Assembly: GCA_028873155.1 (NCBI GenBank)
Contig: JAGWML010000037.1
Coordinates: 1 to 16,231, forward strand
DNA from: Acidobacteriota bacterium
GTDB taxonomy: Bacteria; Acidobacteriota; Terriglobia; Terriglobales; Acidobacteriaceae
Reading direction: 5' to 3'
DNA: 16,231 nucleotides
Part shown: piece by piece, positions 5,717 to 14,144 of the stretch
How positions within the stretch are numbered: position 1 is the first letter of the stretch
Layout of the letters: each line of letters begins with the position of its first letter
Notes under the pieces: model-generated
Databases searched by the model: none
Told to the model about the DNA's origin: nothing
What the model saw: only the letters and a program-made list of their open reading frames with translations
Position numbers and translations under genes: made by a program

Positions 5717-7065
5717 ACACCGCATCCACGGCCGCAAATCCATTCGTCCTTGCGCCCAACCCCGACCAGGCCGCCATCCTCACCCGCGAACGGCAGAAGA
5801 GTTACATGCTTCGCGCCTGGATCGCCAGCGGCCTCTTCTTTATGGCGCTGCCCGGCACACTGCTTGGCTTCTCCAGCCTCATCTCCATCAGCACCCATCA
5901 CGACCTCGGCGCGTTGCCCGCCGCGTGGATGCAGGGCCACGGTCACGCGCAGGTCTTCGGCTGGATCGGCAGCTTCGTACTCGGCATCGGCTTCTACTCG
6001 CAGCCGCTCGGCAAGCGCTCGCCGGTGCGTCTGCCCTTGACGTGCTTCTTGCTGTGGACCTCTGGCGTATTGCTGCGCTGGCTCGCAAATGTCTATCTCT
6101 GGCACTGGCGCGCGCTGTTGCCCATCTCCGCCACGTTTGAGCTCGCTGCCGTTTTGCTCTTCCTCCGCGCGGCCTCGCGGCACAAGCTGCCCACACCCGC
6201 GAGCCAGACCGGCACCCAGCCCAAGGCAAAGCCGCGCATGGAAGAGTGGATGATTCTTGTCCTGTTCAGCTCGGCAGGCCTCGCCGCTGCAGTGCTCTTC
6301 AACTTCGTCGAGTGCATCCGGCTCGCTCGCGGCGCCGTCGATCCTGCATTTCCCCATGGGCTCGATCAGCGGTATCTGATTCTCCTCGGCTGGGGATTTC
6401 TCGCGCCCGTCGTCTGGGGTTTCTCTGCCCGCTGGCTGCCCACCTTCCTCAACCTGCCGCATCCTCACGCACGTTTGTTGCAACTGGCCATGACGCTCGA
6501 CATCGCAGGAGTGCTCTTCGGCGTTGGCGGATGGCCGCGCATTGCAACACCTCTCGTTCTGGCTGCCGCTCTCGCTGTCGTCGCCGCTCTTCATCTTGCG
6601 CGAAGGCCGCTCGGCCCCGCCAAGGTTCTCGGCATCCATCCCAGCTTCCCCGTCTTCATCCGCCTGGCCTACCTCTGGCTGCTCATCGCAGCCGCTCTGG
6701 GTGTGCTGGCCGCAAGCGCAGACGTCCACGGCGGCATCTGGGGCGCCTCGCGCCACGCGCTCACCGTGGGCTTCGCCGCCACCATGGTCTTCTCCATCGG
6801 TCCGCGCATCCTGCCGCACTTCACCGGCATCCGCGACCTCTACAGCAAGCAGCTCATGCTGCTCAGCCTGCTCCTCATCCAAGCCGGCTGCGCCCTGCGC
6901 GTCAGCTCCGAGCCGCTCGCCTATGAGGGCGTCACAGACTTCGCCTGGAAGACGCTGCCCGTCTCCGGCGTCTTCGAGCTCGCCGGCGTGCTCGTCTTCG
7001 GAGCTAACATCGCGCTCACCATGCTGCGCGGCCGCTCTGCCTTCCAGATTCAAAATATATCGTAA
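5713..7065 (+). CDS. nnrS: NnrS family heme- and copper-associated membrane protein
   Basis: This encodes 450 residues with about twelve hydrophobic helices. Family features are GHGHAQVFGWIGSFVLGIGF (His76 and His78) and, in the C-terminal third, RHALTVGFAATMVFSIGPRI (His348) followed by PHFTG (His369). Known NnrS proteins sit in the inner membrane and protect against NO in denitrifiers and pathogens. The frame is open further upstream inside ric, but the ATG at 5713 is preferred: GGAGG lies 7 nt upstream and the ATGA overlap with the ric stop is tight. The gene ends in TAA at 7065, and that stop lies inside the palindromic operator of the next gene. Pairing with Ric supports an NO-defence role. 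Confidence 0.85.
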   Translation: MNTASTAANPFVLAPNPDQAAILTRERQKSYMLRAWIASGLFFMALPGTLLGFSSLISISTHHDLGALPAAWMQGHGHAQVFGWIGSFVLGIGFYSQPLGKRSPVRLPLTCFLLWTSGVLLRWLANVYLWHWRALLPISATFELAAVLLFLRAASRHKLPTPASQTGTQPKAKPRMEEWMILVLFSSAGLAAAVLFNFVECIRLARGAVDPAFPHGLDQRYLILLGWGFLAPVVWGFSARWLPTFLNLPHPHARLLQLAMTLDIAGVLFGVGGWPRIATPLVLAAALAVVAALHLARRPLGPAKVLGIHPSFPVFIRLAYLWLLIAAALGVLAASADVHGGIWGASRHALTVGFAATMVFSIGPRILPHFTGIRDLYSKQLMLLSLLLIQAGCALRVSSEPLAYEGVTDFAWKTLPVSGVFELAGVLVFGANIALTMLRGRSAFQIQNIS

Positions 7066-7088
7066 TACGATAGAGTCGTGATACGATA
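7058..7088. promoter_or_regulatory. Tandem palindromic operators for the MarR-family gene
   Basis: TATCGTAATACGATA (7058-7072) is a perfect 15-bp palindrome. A second copy, TCGTGATACGATA (7076-7088), repeats 7060-7072 with one change, on a 16-bp spacing. The pair sits directly before the GTG start at 7094, and the first copy overlaps the nnrS stop codon. The position fits autorepression of the regulator and the overlapping clc gene. Confidence 0.65.
7082..7087 (+). promoter_or_regulatory. Putative -10 hexamer of the MarR-family gene inside the second operator
   Basis: TACGAT ends 6 nt before the GTG start, so the transcript would begin at or beside the start codon, and no ribosome site is present. 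A repressor bound to the second palindrome would cover this element. Confidence 0.35.
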
Positions 7089-7093
7089 TACGT

Positions 7094-7618
7094 GTGGGGA
7101 AAACGACACAGAAGTCAAGCGCTCTCTCTGCAGCACGACCACCGGCTCCGCGCCGGTCTGCAGCAACTTCCGTAGACCTCGGCCAGTTGCGCCGCCTTGC
7201 CGAGTTCCGCTACCAGTTGCGCCGCTTCCTCCACTTCAGTCAGGCCGCGGCTGAAGAAGCCGGCATCCCCCACCAGCAGTACCAGCTTTTACAGTGCGTG
7301 CGCGGCATCCCGCCGGGCGTCGAGCCCACCATCGCCAATGTCGCCGCGCGCATGTTCCTGCGCCACAACAGCGCCGTCGAGCTCGTTGACCGCGCCATTC
7401 GCCAGAACCTGCTCCTGCGCGAGCACGACGCAGCCGACCATCGCCGCATCTTGTTGCGCGTCACTCCGCGCGGCGAGCGACTCATCGCCTCGCTCGCCGG
7501 CCATCACATGAGCGAGCTGCGCCAGTCCGGCCCTCAGCTTGTACGCGCGCTCCGTCACGTTCTGGGCAGCAACCGCGCCGCGCTCTCATCCCCATCCACC
7601 AGGCAGACCCGCACGTGA
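7094..7618 (+). CDS. MarR-family transcription regulator
   Basis: This encodes 174 residues. A Ser/Ala/Pro-rich 30-residue leader precedes a MarR winged-helix domain. It opens with LAEFRYQLRRFLHFSQAAAE, continues with HQQYQLLQCV, and has the recognition helix at about 88-103 (FLRHNSAVELVDRAI). The beta-wing is at 111-127 (HDAADHRRILLRVTPRG), with the family's D-x-R-x3 pattern. MarR proteins are dimeric repressors released by small molecules or oxidation; the ligand here is unknown. The GTG at 7094 is chosen because a stop lies in frame at 7079-7081. Two palindromic operators lie just upstream. Its TGA stop overlaps the GTG of the clc gene (GTGA), so the regulator and transporter form one unit. 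Confidence 0.85.
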   Translation: MGKTTQKSSALSAARPPAPRRSAATSVDLGQLRRLAEFRYQLRRFLHFSQAAAEEAGIPHQQYQLLQCVRGIPPGVEPTIANVAARMFLRHNSAVELVDRAIRQNLLLREHDAADHRRILLRVTPRGERLIASLAGHHMSELRQSGPQLVRALRHVLGSNRAALSSPSTRQTRT

Positions 7619-9423
7619 CCCACGCACTACATACTTCCCCTTCGTCCCTGCGCGATTTCACTGCAACTCCGCGCATGCTTCTCCTCAGCCTCCTCGGCGT
7701 CGTCCTTGGCATCGCCGGAGCCGTGCTCGCCTGGCTCCTGCTTCACCTCATCTACGTCGCAACCAACCTCTTCTACTACCAGAGGCTCGACTGGAACTTC
7801 GCCTCGCCCGCGCTCAACCATCTCGGCTGGTTCGCGGCGCTTGTTCCCGTCGCGGGAGGCCTCATCATCGGCATCATGGCGCGCTTCGGTTCTGACAAGA
7901 TTCGCGGCCACGGCATGCCCGAGGCAATCGAGGCCATCCTCATCAATGGCGCACGTGTCTCTCCGCGCGTCGCCGTCTTTAAGCCGCTTTCTGCTGCGGT
8001 CGCCATCGGCTCCGGCGGCCCCTTTGGCGCGGAAGGTCCCATCATCATGACCGCAGGATCGGTCGGCTCGCTGCTCGGTCAGCTCTTTCGGCTCACCGAT
8101 GCGGAGCGCACCACGATGCTCGTCGCCGGCGCCGCCGCTGGCATGGCGGGCGTCTTCTCCACACCGCTTTCTGCCGTGCTGCTTGCCGTCGAGCTGCTCC
8201 TCTTCGAGTGGCGCCCGCGTTCCTTCGTCCCCGTTGCCGTCGCCGCCACCGTCGCCGGTGTCCTGCGCCGCTTCTTCATCCCCGCCGATCCGCTCTTTCC
8301 CATGCCGCCCTTCGCGCATGCTGTCCCGCCATCCGCGCTAGTTGCGGCGCTCGCGCTCGGCGTCGTCGCCGGCATCCTTGCCACTCTGTTGAGCCGCGCC
8401 GTCTATGCCAGTGAAGATCTCTTTGAAAACCACCTGCCCATCCACTGGATGTGGTGGCCCGCCATCGGCAGCGTCGTCGTCGGCCTCGGCGGACTCATCT
8501 TTCCCCGCGCCCTGGGCACCGGCTATGACGTCATCGCCTCGCTGGTCAGCGGCGACTCCGCGTTGAATCTCATCCTCGGCGTACTCATCGTCAAGAGCAT
8601 CATCTGGTCCTTCTCGCTCGGCTCCGGCACCTCCGGCGGCATCCTCGCGCCGCTGCTCATGATCGGCGGAGCGCTTGGTGCGCTCTTTGCACCGGTGTTG
8701 CCCACGCTGCAACCCGGCGCGTGGCCGCTCGTGGCGATGGCGGCAGTGCTCTCCGGCGCCATCGGCTGCCCGCTCACTTCAGCGGTCCTCGCCATGGAGC
8801 TCACGCACAACTACGGACTGTTGCTGCCCATCCTCGGCGGATCCATCACCGCGCATGCCTGCACGGTTCTATTGCAAAAGCGCTCCATCCTCACCGAGCG
8901 CATCAGCCGCCGCGGCCACCATCTCAGCCGCGAGTACGGCGTCGATCCACTCGAAACCATGTCCGTCGCGGAAATCATGCGCACCGCAATCGTCGCTCTG
9001 CCCGCCGCGAGCACCGTGGCTGACGCGCGCACATGGCTGGCCACACGCCACACCCAGACCGTGCGCCGCGGTCAGCGCCTCTATCCTCTCGTCGACGCGG
9101 AAGGCCGTCTCAGCGGCGTCATCACTCGCCGCGAGCTCGAGCTAATCGCCACCTCCAATGCCTCGCCGGAGACGCTCATCCCGTCCCTCGCGCCGTGCAT
9201 CGCTCATCCCGCGATGACGCTCCGTGAGCTTGCCGAAGCTATGGCCGGCGCGCAACTCACTGCAATGCCGGTCTCCGATCCAACGTCCGGCAAGCTCCTC
9301 GGCCTCGTTGCGCTTGAGGACATTCTGCAGGCGCGCACCCGCTCCTATGAGCGCGAAACGCGCATGGAGCGTGTCCGCACCTTCCGTCTGCCCTTGATGC
9401 GGATGGGCGCAGCGCGCGAGTAG
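7615..9423 (+). CDS. ClC-family chloride channel or transporter with two CBS domains
   Basis: This encodes 602 residues. The ClC membrane core spans about residues 20-430 and cytosolic tandem CBS domains span about 443-575. Anion-pathway motifs are GHGMPEAIEAI (GSGIPE region, with the usual Ser replaced by His), GSGGPFGAEGPI with gating Glu140 (E. coli ClcA Glu148), GSGTSGGILAPLLMIGGALG, and HNYGLLLPI with the tyrosine equivalent of Tyr445. In the helix FSTPLSAVLLAVELLL, the equivalent of ClcA Glu202 is present but Glu203, the internal proton glutamate, is Leu. That is the pattern of ClC channels and some uncoupled members. The start is GTG at 7615, overlapping the MarR stop by 4 bp. It ends 3 bp from the convergent cusA stop. 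The family is certain; channel versus exchanger is not. Confidence 0.9.
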   Translation: MTHALHTSPSSLRDFTATPRMLLLSLLGVVLGIAGAVLAWLLLHLIYVATNLFYYQRLDWNFASPALNHLGWFAALVPVAGGLIIGIMARFGSDKIRGHGMPEAIEAILINGARVSPRVAVFKPLSAAVAIGSGGPFGAEGPIIMTAGSVGSLLGQLFRLTDAERTTMLVAGAAAGMAGVFSTPLSAVLLAVELLLFEWRPRSFVPVAVAATVAGVLRRFFIPADPLFPMPPFAHAVPPSALVAALALGVVAGILATLLSRAVYASEDLFENHLPIHWMWWPAIGSVVVGLGGLIFPRALGTGYDVIASLVSGDSALNLILGVLIVKSIIWSFSLGSGTSGGILAPLLMIGGALGALFAPVLPTLQPGAWPLVAMAAVLSGAIGCPLTSAVLAMELTHNYGLLLPILGGSITAHACTVLLQKRSILTERISRRGHHLSREYGVDPLETMSVAEIMRTAIVALPAASTVADARTWLATRHTQTVRRGQRLYPLVDAEGRLSGVITRRELELIATSNASPETLIPSLAPCIAHPAMTLRELAEAMAGAQLTAMPVSDPTSGKLLGLVALEDILQARTRSYERETRMERVRTFRLPLMRMGAARE

Positions 9424-9426
9424 CCC

Positions 9427-12400
9427 TCATCCGCGTGTCTGCTGCGCCTTACGCAATGCGCCGCGCTTCATCAGAAGAAAGAAGACCGGCACCAGAATGA
9501 GTACGTGAATCGTTGACGTCACCATGCCGCCCACAATCGGCGCCGCAATCGGCTTCATCACGTCCGAGCCGATACCCGTCTCCCACAGGATCGGAGCCAG
9601 GCTCAGGATGACCGCGCTCACCGTCATCAGCTTGGGCCGCAGCCGCTGCACGGCTCCTTCAATCACCGCCTGTTCCAGGCTGTCCTCGCTCAACGGATCT
9701 GCAGCCGCCGCGTGCCGCTCAAACGCCTCGTGCAGATACACCACCATCACTACGCCCGTTTCCACCGCGATGCCAAACAGCGCAATGTAGCCAACCCACA
9801 CCGCCACGCTGAAGTTGTAGCCCAGCCACCACTGCAGCAAAAGCCCTCCCGACATGGCATACAGCGTGGGGAAGATCAGCACCGCAGCCTCCAGCGCAGA
9901 GTGGAAGACCATATACAGCAGCAGAAAGATCACAAAGAAGACCACCGGCAGGATGATCTCCAGCCTTTGTTTTGCGCGCAGCTCAAACTCATACTCGCCC
10001 GCCCAGCGCCACGTGTACCCCGCGGGCAGCTTCAGTTGCTGCCGCAGCAGCTCGTTCGCATGCGCCACATAGCCGCCATAGTTGCTGCCCTTCAGGTTTA
10101 GATACACATATCCCGTCAGCGCGCCGTCCTCATCGCGAATCATCGACGGCCCGCGCGAGAAATACACCCGCGCCACCTCGCCCACCGGGATCTGCGCTCC
10201 GCCCGGCGTCGGAATCAGCGCCTGCGACAACGCTTCGGGATGATCGCGGAAATCTCGCTCATACCGCACCGCAATCGGGAAGCGCTCGCGTCCTTCCACG
10301 TTCTCTGCAATATCCGCGCCGCCAATCTCTGAGGTAATCACGCGCTGCACGTCGCCAACCGTCAGCCCATAGCGCGCTGCCTGCGCGCGGTTCACCTCCA
10401 CGTTGACATAGAAGCCTTGCGCCACTCGCTCCGCAAAGACCGCCGTCGTCTCTGGCATCGACGAAAGAATCTGCTGCATCTGCGCGCCAATCGCTTCAAT
10501 CCCCGTCAGCTCCGGCCCTTGAATCTTGATGCCGACCGGCGTCTTGATTCCCGTCAGCTCCATGTCCAGCCGATTCTGCACTGGCATCGTCCACGTGTTG
10601 GTCAGCCCTGGAAACTGGAGCTTCTCATCCATCTCGCGGATCAGCTCCTCATAGGTCATTCCGGTCCGCCACGCGCTGCGCGGCTTCAGCATGATCGTCG
10701 TGTCATACATGTCGAGCGGCGCGTTGTCCGTTGCGCTGTCTGACCGGCCCACGGTTCCGAACACCGTCTTTACTTCGGGAAATGTGCGGATGATCCGGTC
10801 CTGCTCCTGCATCAACGCCACCGCCTGCGTAATCGAAATCCCTGGCAGCGCGCTCGGCATGTAGAGCGATGAGCCCTCATACAGCGCCGGCATGAATTGG
10901 CTGCCGAGCTTGAAGTACAGCGGCATCGTCACCGCAAGAAAGATCAGGTTCAGCACGATGACTACTCGCCAGTGGCGCAGGCACCAGCGCAGTACCGGTA
11001 GATACACTGCCTGCGAGATGCGCGCCAGCGGGTTCTCCCGCTCGGGCCGCAGCCGTCCGCGCAGGAACAGCGGCATCAGTGCGGGCACCAGCGTAATGGA
11101 AAATAGCGAGGAGAAGAACAGCGCCAGCGTCTTGGTCCACGCCAACGGACGGAACATCCGCCCCTCTTGCGCCTCCAGCAGAAACACAGGCAGAAATGAT
11201 ACGACGATGATGATGAGCGAATAAAACAGCGCCGGCCCTACCTGCTGCGCCGCATGCACCAGGATCCCGCGCCGCTCTTCGTTGCCATGAATCTCTGCGC
11301 GCTCCGCCAGATGCCGGTGCCCGTTCTCCACCATCACAATCGCGGCATCAATCAGCACACCGATTGCCAGCGCCAGTCCGCCCAACGACATGATGTTGGA
11401 ACTGACGTGAAGAAAGTACATCGGGATGAACGCAGACAGCACCGCAATCGGCACGGTCAGAATCGGCACCAGCGCTGATCGGAAATGAAACAGAAACACA
11501 ATGCACACCAGGCTCACGATGATCGCTTCGGCAATGAGGTCGCGTTTGAGCGTGTGGATCGACTGGTCGATAAGCCACGAGCGGTCGTAGCCCGTCTCAA
11601 TCTCCACCCCTGCTGGCAGCGACGGCGCAATCTCCCTGAGCCGCGCCTTCACCCCATTGATCACGTTCAGTGCGTTCATTCCGTAGCGCATCACCACAAT
11701 GCCGCCCACGGCTTCGCCTTCGCCCTGCCAGTCCGCCGCGCCGCGCCGCACGTCCGGCCCAAAACTCACTGAGCCAAGGTCGCGCACCAGCACCGGCGTT
11801 CCATTCTTCGTCGCCACCGGAACATTGCCCAGATCGTCCAGGGAGCGCAGATACCCCGTTCCGCGCACCATGTACTCAGCGCCGCTCATCTCCAGCACGT
11901 CGCCGCCCACCTCGTTCGCGCTCTGGCGCACGCGCTCAATGACCGTCTCTGCGGAGATGCCATACGAGAAGAGCTTGTTCGGATCAAGATTCACCTGGTA
12001 CTGCCGCACGAACCCGCCGATGCTCGCCACCTCCGCAACGCCCGGAACCGTCTCAAGCTGGTAACGCAGATACCAATCCTGCAACGCACGCAGGTCTGCC
12101 AGGCTGTGCGAATGCGTGTGGTCCACCACGGCATACTCATACACCCATCCCGCCCCGGTCGCATCCGGACCAATCGCCGGATGCGCGTCCGCCGGCAGCT
12201 TGCCCGCAATCTGTTGAAGATATTCTGTCACGCGCGAGCGTGCCCAATAGAGATCCGTTCCGTCCTCGAACACAACGAACACATACGAGTCGCCAAACAT
12301 CGTTTGCGCGCGCACATTCTTCACGCGTGGCGCAGCCAGCAGAGCCGTCACAATCGGATAGGTCACCTGGTCTTCAATTACATTCGGTGGCGCACCTGCC

Positions 12401-12558
12401 CATGGCGTGTGAATAATCACCTGCACGTCGCTGATATCCGGCAGCGCATCGAGCGGCACATGCAGCAGGCTCCAGACGCCCGCCATCACCAGAAGTATTG
12501 CGCCCGTAAATACAAGAAAGGGATTCCGTGCGCACCATGCAATCGTTCGTGCCAGCAT
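9427..12558 (-). CDS. cusA: CusA-type Cu(I)/Ag(I) efflux RND pump
   Basis: This encodes about 1043 residues, the normal size for a heavy-metal RND inner-membrane pump. Hallmarks are the N-terminal helix, LDALPDISDVQVIIHTPWAG, FEDGTDLYWARSRVTEYLQQ, and the proton-relay segment IGVLIDAAIVMVEN. The three methionines used for copper and silver transport in E. coli CusA (573, 623, 672) have counterparts near 567 (LYMPSALPGIS), 617 (PLDMYDTTIM) and 666 (NRLDMELTGIKTPVG). This supports monovalent metal rather than Zn/Co/Ni export. I prefer the ATG at 12558, which has GGAGG 6 nt upstream and shares a base with the cusB TGA. A GTG one codon earlier (12561) is the alternative. It is the last gene of the cusCBA unit, powered by the proton gradient. 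Confidence 0.93.
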   Translation of the reverse strand: MLARTIAWCARNPFLVFTGAILLVMAGVWSLLHVPLDALPDISDVQVIIHTPWAGAPPNVIEDQVTYPIVTALLAAPRVKNVRAQTMFGDSYVFVVFEDGTDLYWARSRVTEYLQQIAGKLPADAHPAIGPDATGAGWVYEYAVVDHTHSHSLADLRALQDWYLRYQLETVPGVAEVASIGGFVRQYQVNLDPNKLFSYGISAETVIERVRQSANEVGGDVLEMSGAEYMVRGTGYLRSLDDLGNVPVATKNGTPVLVRDLGSVSFGPDVRRGAADWQGEGEAVGGIVVMRYGMNALNVINGVKARLREIAPSLPAGVEIETGYDRSWLIDQSIHTLKRDLIAEAIIVSLVCIVFLFHFRSALVPILTVPIAVLSAFIPMYFLHVSSNIMSLGGLALAIGVLIDAAIVMVENGHRHLAERAEIHGNEERRGILVHAAQQVGPALFYSLIIIVVSFLPVFLLEAQEGRMFRPLAWTKTLALFFSSLFSITLVPALMPLFLRGRLRPERENPLARISQAVYLPVLRWCLRHWRVVIVLNLIFLAVTMPLYFKLGSQFMPALYEGSSLYMPSALPGISITQAVALMQEQDRIIRTFPEVKTVFGTVGRSDSATDNAPLDMYDTTIMLKPRSAWRTGMTYEELIREMDEKLQFPGLTNTWTMPVQNRLDMELTGIKTPVGIKIQGPELTGIEAIGAQMQQILSSMPETTAVFAERVAQGFYVNVEVNRAQAARYGLTVGDVQRVITSEIGGADIAENVEGRERFPIAVRYERDFRDHPEALSQALIPTPGGAQIPVGEVARVYFSRGPSMIRDEDGALTGYVYLNLKGSNYGGYVAHANELLRQQLKLPAGYTWRWAGEYEFELRAKQRLEIILPVVFFVIFLLLYMVFHSALEAAVLIFPTLYAMSGGLLLQWWLGYNFSVAVWVGYIALFGIAVETGVVMVVYLHEAFERHAAAADPLSEDSLEQAVIEGAVQRLRPKLMTVSAVILSLAPILWETGIGSDVMKPIAAPIVGGMVTSTIHVLILVPVFFLLMKRGALRKAQQTRG

Positions 12559-14144
12559 CACATCCCTCCCCCGGCGTTCACGCTCAACTGCTTCGTCGCC
12601 ACCACCTGCCCGCCGCGCTCCACCGTCACGGTTACCTCCCAGGTTCCTCCGGAGTCCAGTTGCAGCATGCCTTCATAGCGCCCACTGCCTTTCTCCGCCA
12701 GAGTCACCGGCATCCGCATCGCCGCCATTCCCATTGCGGGCATCGCGGGCATAAAGAACACCGCCTTCACCTGCGCTCCAGTCGCTGGCTTGCCATCCAC
12801 GCCAGTCAGGGTCACACGCACCGTATTCGATCCAGTCCGCGCCGGTGAGGGATCGGTCGTCAGCGCAATCTGCATCGACTCTGCCGCCTTCGCCGCTGCA
12901 GGCTGCGCCGCCGCGGGCGCTCCGCCAAATGCCGCCTGTAACTGCGCTTCTGAGTCCACCAGGAAGTTCGCGGAACTCACCACGCGCTCGCCTTCTTTCA
13001 ATCCCTTCAGCACCACAATCGAATCGTCCAGTTGCTGGCCCGTTTCAATGACGCGCGGCTCCAGGCTGCCGCCGCCGTGGTCGACAAATGCAATCGTCCG
13101 CGTTCCCGCTTGCAGCGCAGCCGCGGCTGGAATCATCAGTTGCCGCCCCATCGGCGCCTCGATCGACACATTCACATACATCCCCGGCTTCAGCGTTACG
13201 CCTGGATTCGGAAACACCAGCCGCACCCGCGCTGTTCGCGTCGAGCTATCCACCTGCGGCAAAATTTGATCGATGCGCCCCATAAACGTTCGCCCCGGAT
13301 ACGCATCCACCGTGACCCGCGCGGCGTCGCCCGGCTTGAGCAGGCCCACATCGCTTTGAAACACATTTGCGTAGACCCAGACCGTGGAAAGATCCGCAAC
13401 GGTATAGAGCTTCGTCTCCGGCTGCACATACGCATTGGGCAGAGCGTTGCGTTCGGTGATGTATCCAGAGACAGGCGAGTACACAATGAGCTCGCGATCC
13501 GCCTTGCCGCTCGACTCCACCGCTGCAATCTGCTCCTCCGTCACGCCAAACTGCCGCAGCCGCTCTTCCGCCGACTTCAGCAGCCAGCCGCTCTCCTCGT
13601 TCGCCATCGTGTGCATGCCGTGCATGGAGTCCGCCGCAAAGGCCTGCTCATTCTTCCGCGCCAGCAGCAACTCCTGTTCGCTGCTCACCAGATCGGGGCT
13701 GTACACGCTGAAGAGCTTCTGCCCCTTGCGCACATACTGGTAGTTCGCATCTGCCCACACCTCCTTGATCCAACCCGGAAAGCGCGTCTGCACGTACCCA
13801 AGTCTTTGCTCGTCGATATCCACATTGCCCGGCGCCGTCACATCGTGGCTCACGTTCTTCACCGCAGCCACCGCTGTCGTCACGCCAATCTGCTGCAACC
13901 GCTGCGGAGAAAGCTGCACCGTCGCCAGCGGCGTTGCACTCTCCTGCGCCGAGTCAATCGCGCCTGGGATCGACATCGCTGCTTTTTGCCTCTGGTCTGG
14001 CCCCCGCGCAATCACCGTGTTCTCGTCCTCGTCCCTCGCCACCGCGTGGCCTCTCCCGAGCAGCACGTAACCCAGCGCTGCCCCAAGCCCCGCGCACAGC
14101 ACCACCAGCACCGCAATCCAAACCTGATACCCACGTGTCTTCAC
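12558..14144 (-). CDS. cusB: CusB-type periplasmic adaptor with extra C-terminal Met-rich domain
   Basis: This encodes 528 residues. There is an N-terminal membrane anchor (about 8-29), then the adaptor core: a lipoyl/barrel region around 100-150 (RFPGWIKEVWADANYQYVRK), a helical hairpin (152-212), a second lipoyl half (IVYSPVSGYITERNAL), a beta-barrel (KPGDAARVTVDAYPG) and the membrane-proximal domain. A Met/His cluster, SMHGMHTM at 173-180, lies in the hairpin. An Ala-rich linker (405-422) leads to about 106 extra residues resembling YtkA/FixH-like domains, with a Met-rich segment MPAMPAMGMAAMRM at 465-478 that may bind Cu(I). The GTG start at 14144 overlaps the cusC stop by 4 bp. It bridges CusA and CusC in the periplasm. 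The family call is firm; the extra domain's role is inference. Confidence 0.9.
   Translation of the reverse strand: MKTRGYQVWIAVLVVLCAGLGAALGYVLLGRGHAVARDEDENTVIARGPDQRQKAAMSIPGAIDSAQESATPLATVQLSPQRLQQIGVTTAVAAVKNVSHDVTAPGNVDIDEQRLGYVQTRFPGWIKEVWADANYQYVRKGQKLFSVYSPDLVSSEQELLLARKNEQAFAADSMHGMHTMANEESGWLLKSAEERLRQFGVTEEQIAAVESSGKADRELIVYSPVSGYITERNALPNAYVQPETKLYTVADLSTVWVYANVFQSDVGLLKPGDAARVTVDAYPGRTFMGRIDQILPQVDSSTRTARVRLVFPNPGVTLKPGMYVNVSIEAPMGRQLMIPAAAALQAGTRTIAFVDHGGGSLEPRVIETGQQLDDSIVVLKGLKEGERVVSSANFLVDSEAQLQAAFGGAPAAAQPAAAKAAESMQIALTTDPSPARTGSNTVRVTLTGVDGKPATGAQVKAVFFMPAMPAMGMAAMRMPVTLAEKGSGRYEGMLQLDSGGTWEVTVTVERGGQVVATKQLSVNAGGGM

Noticed and set aside
5506..7053. 515-codon open frame on the minus strand
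   Set aside because: It lies antisense to ric and nnrS. Its product is a low-complexity Glu/Gly/Ala/Gln-rich string with no domain, as expected for a shadow frame in GC-rich coding DNA.
7627..8319. 230-codon minus-strand frame opposite the ClC gene
   Set aside because: Its composition is low-complexity Asp/Glu/Arg/Gly and it sits antisense to clear ClC motifs.
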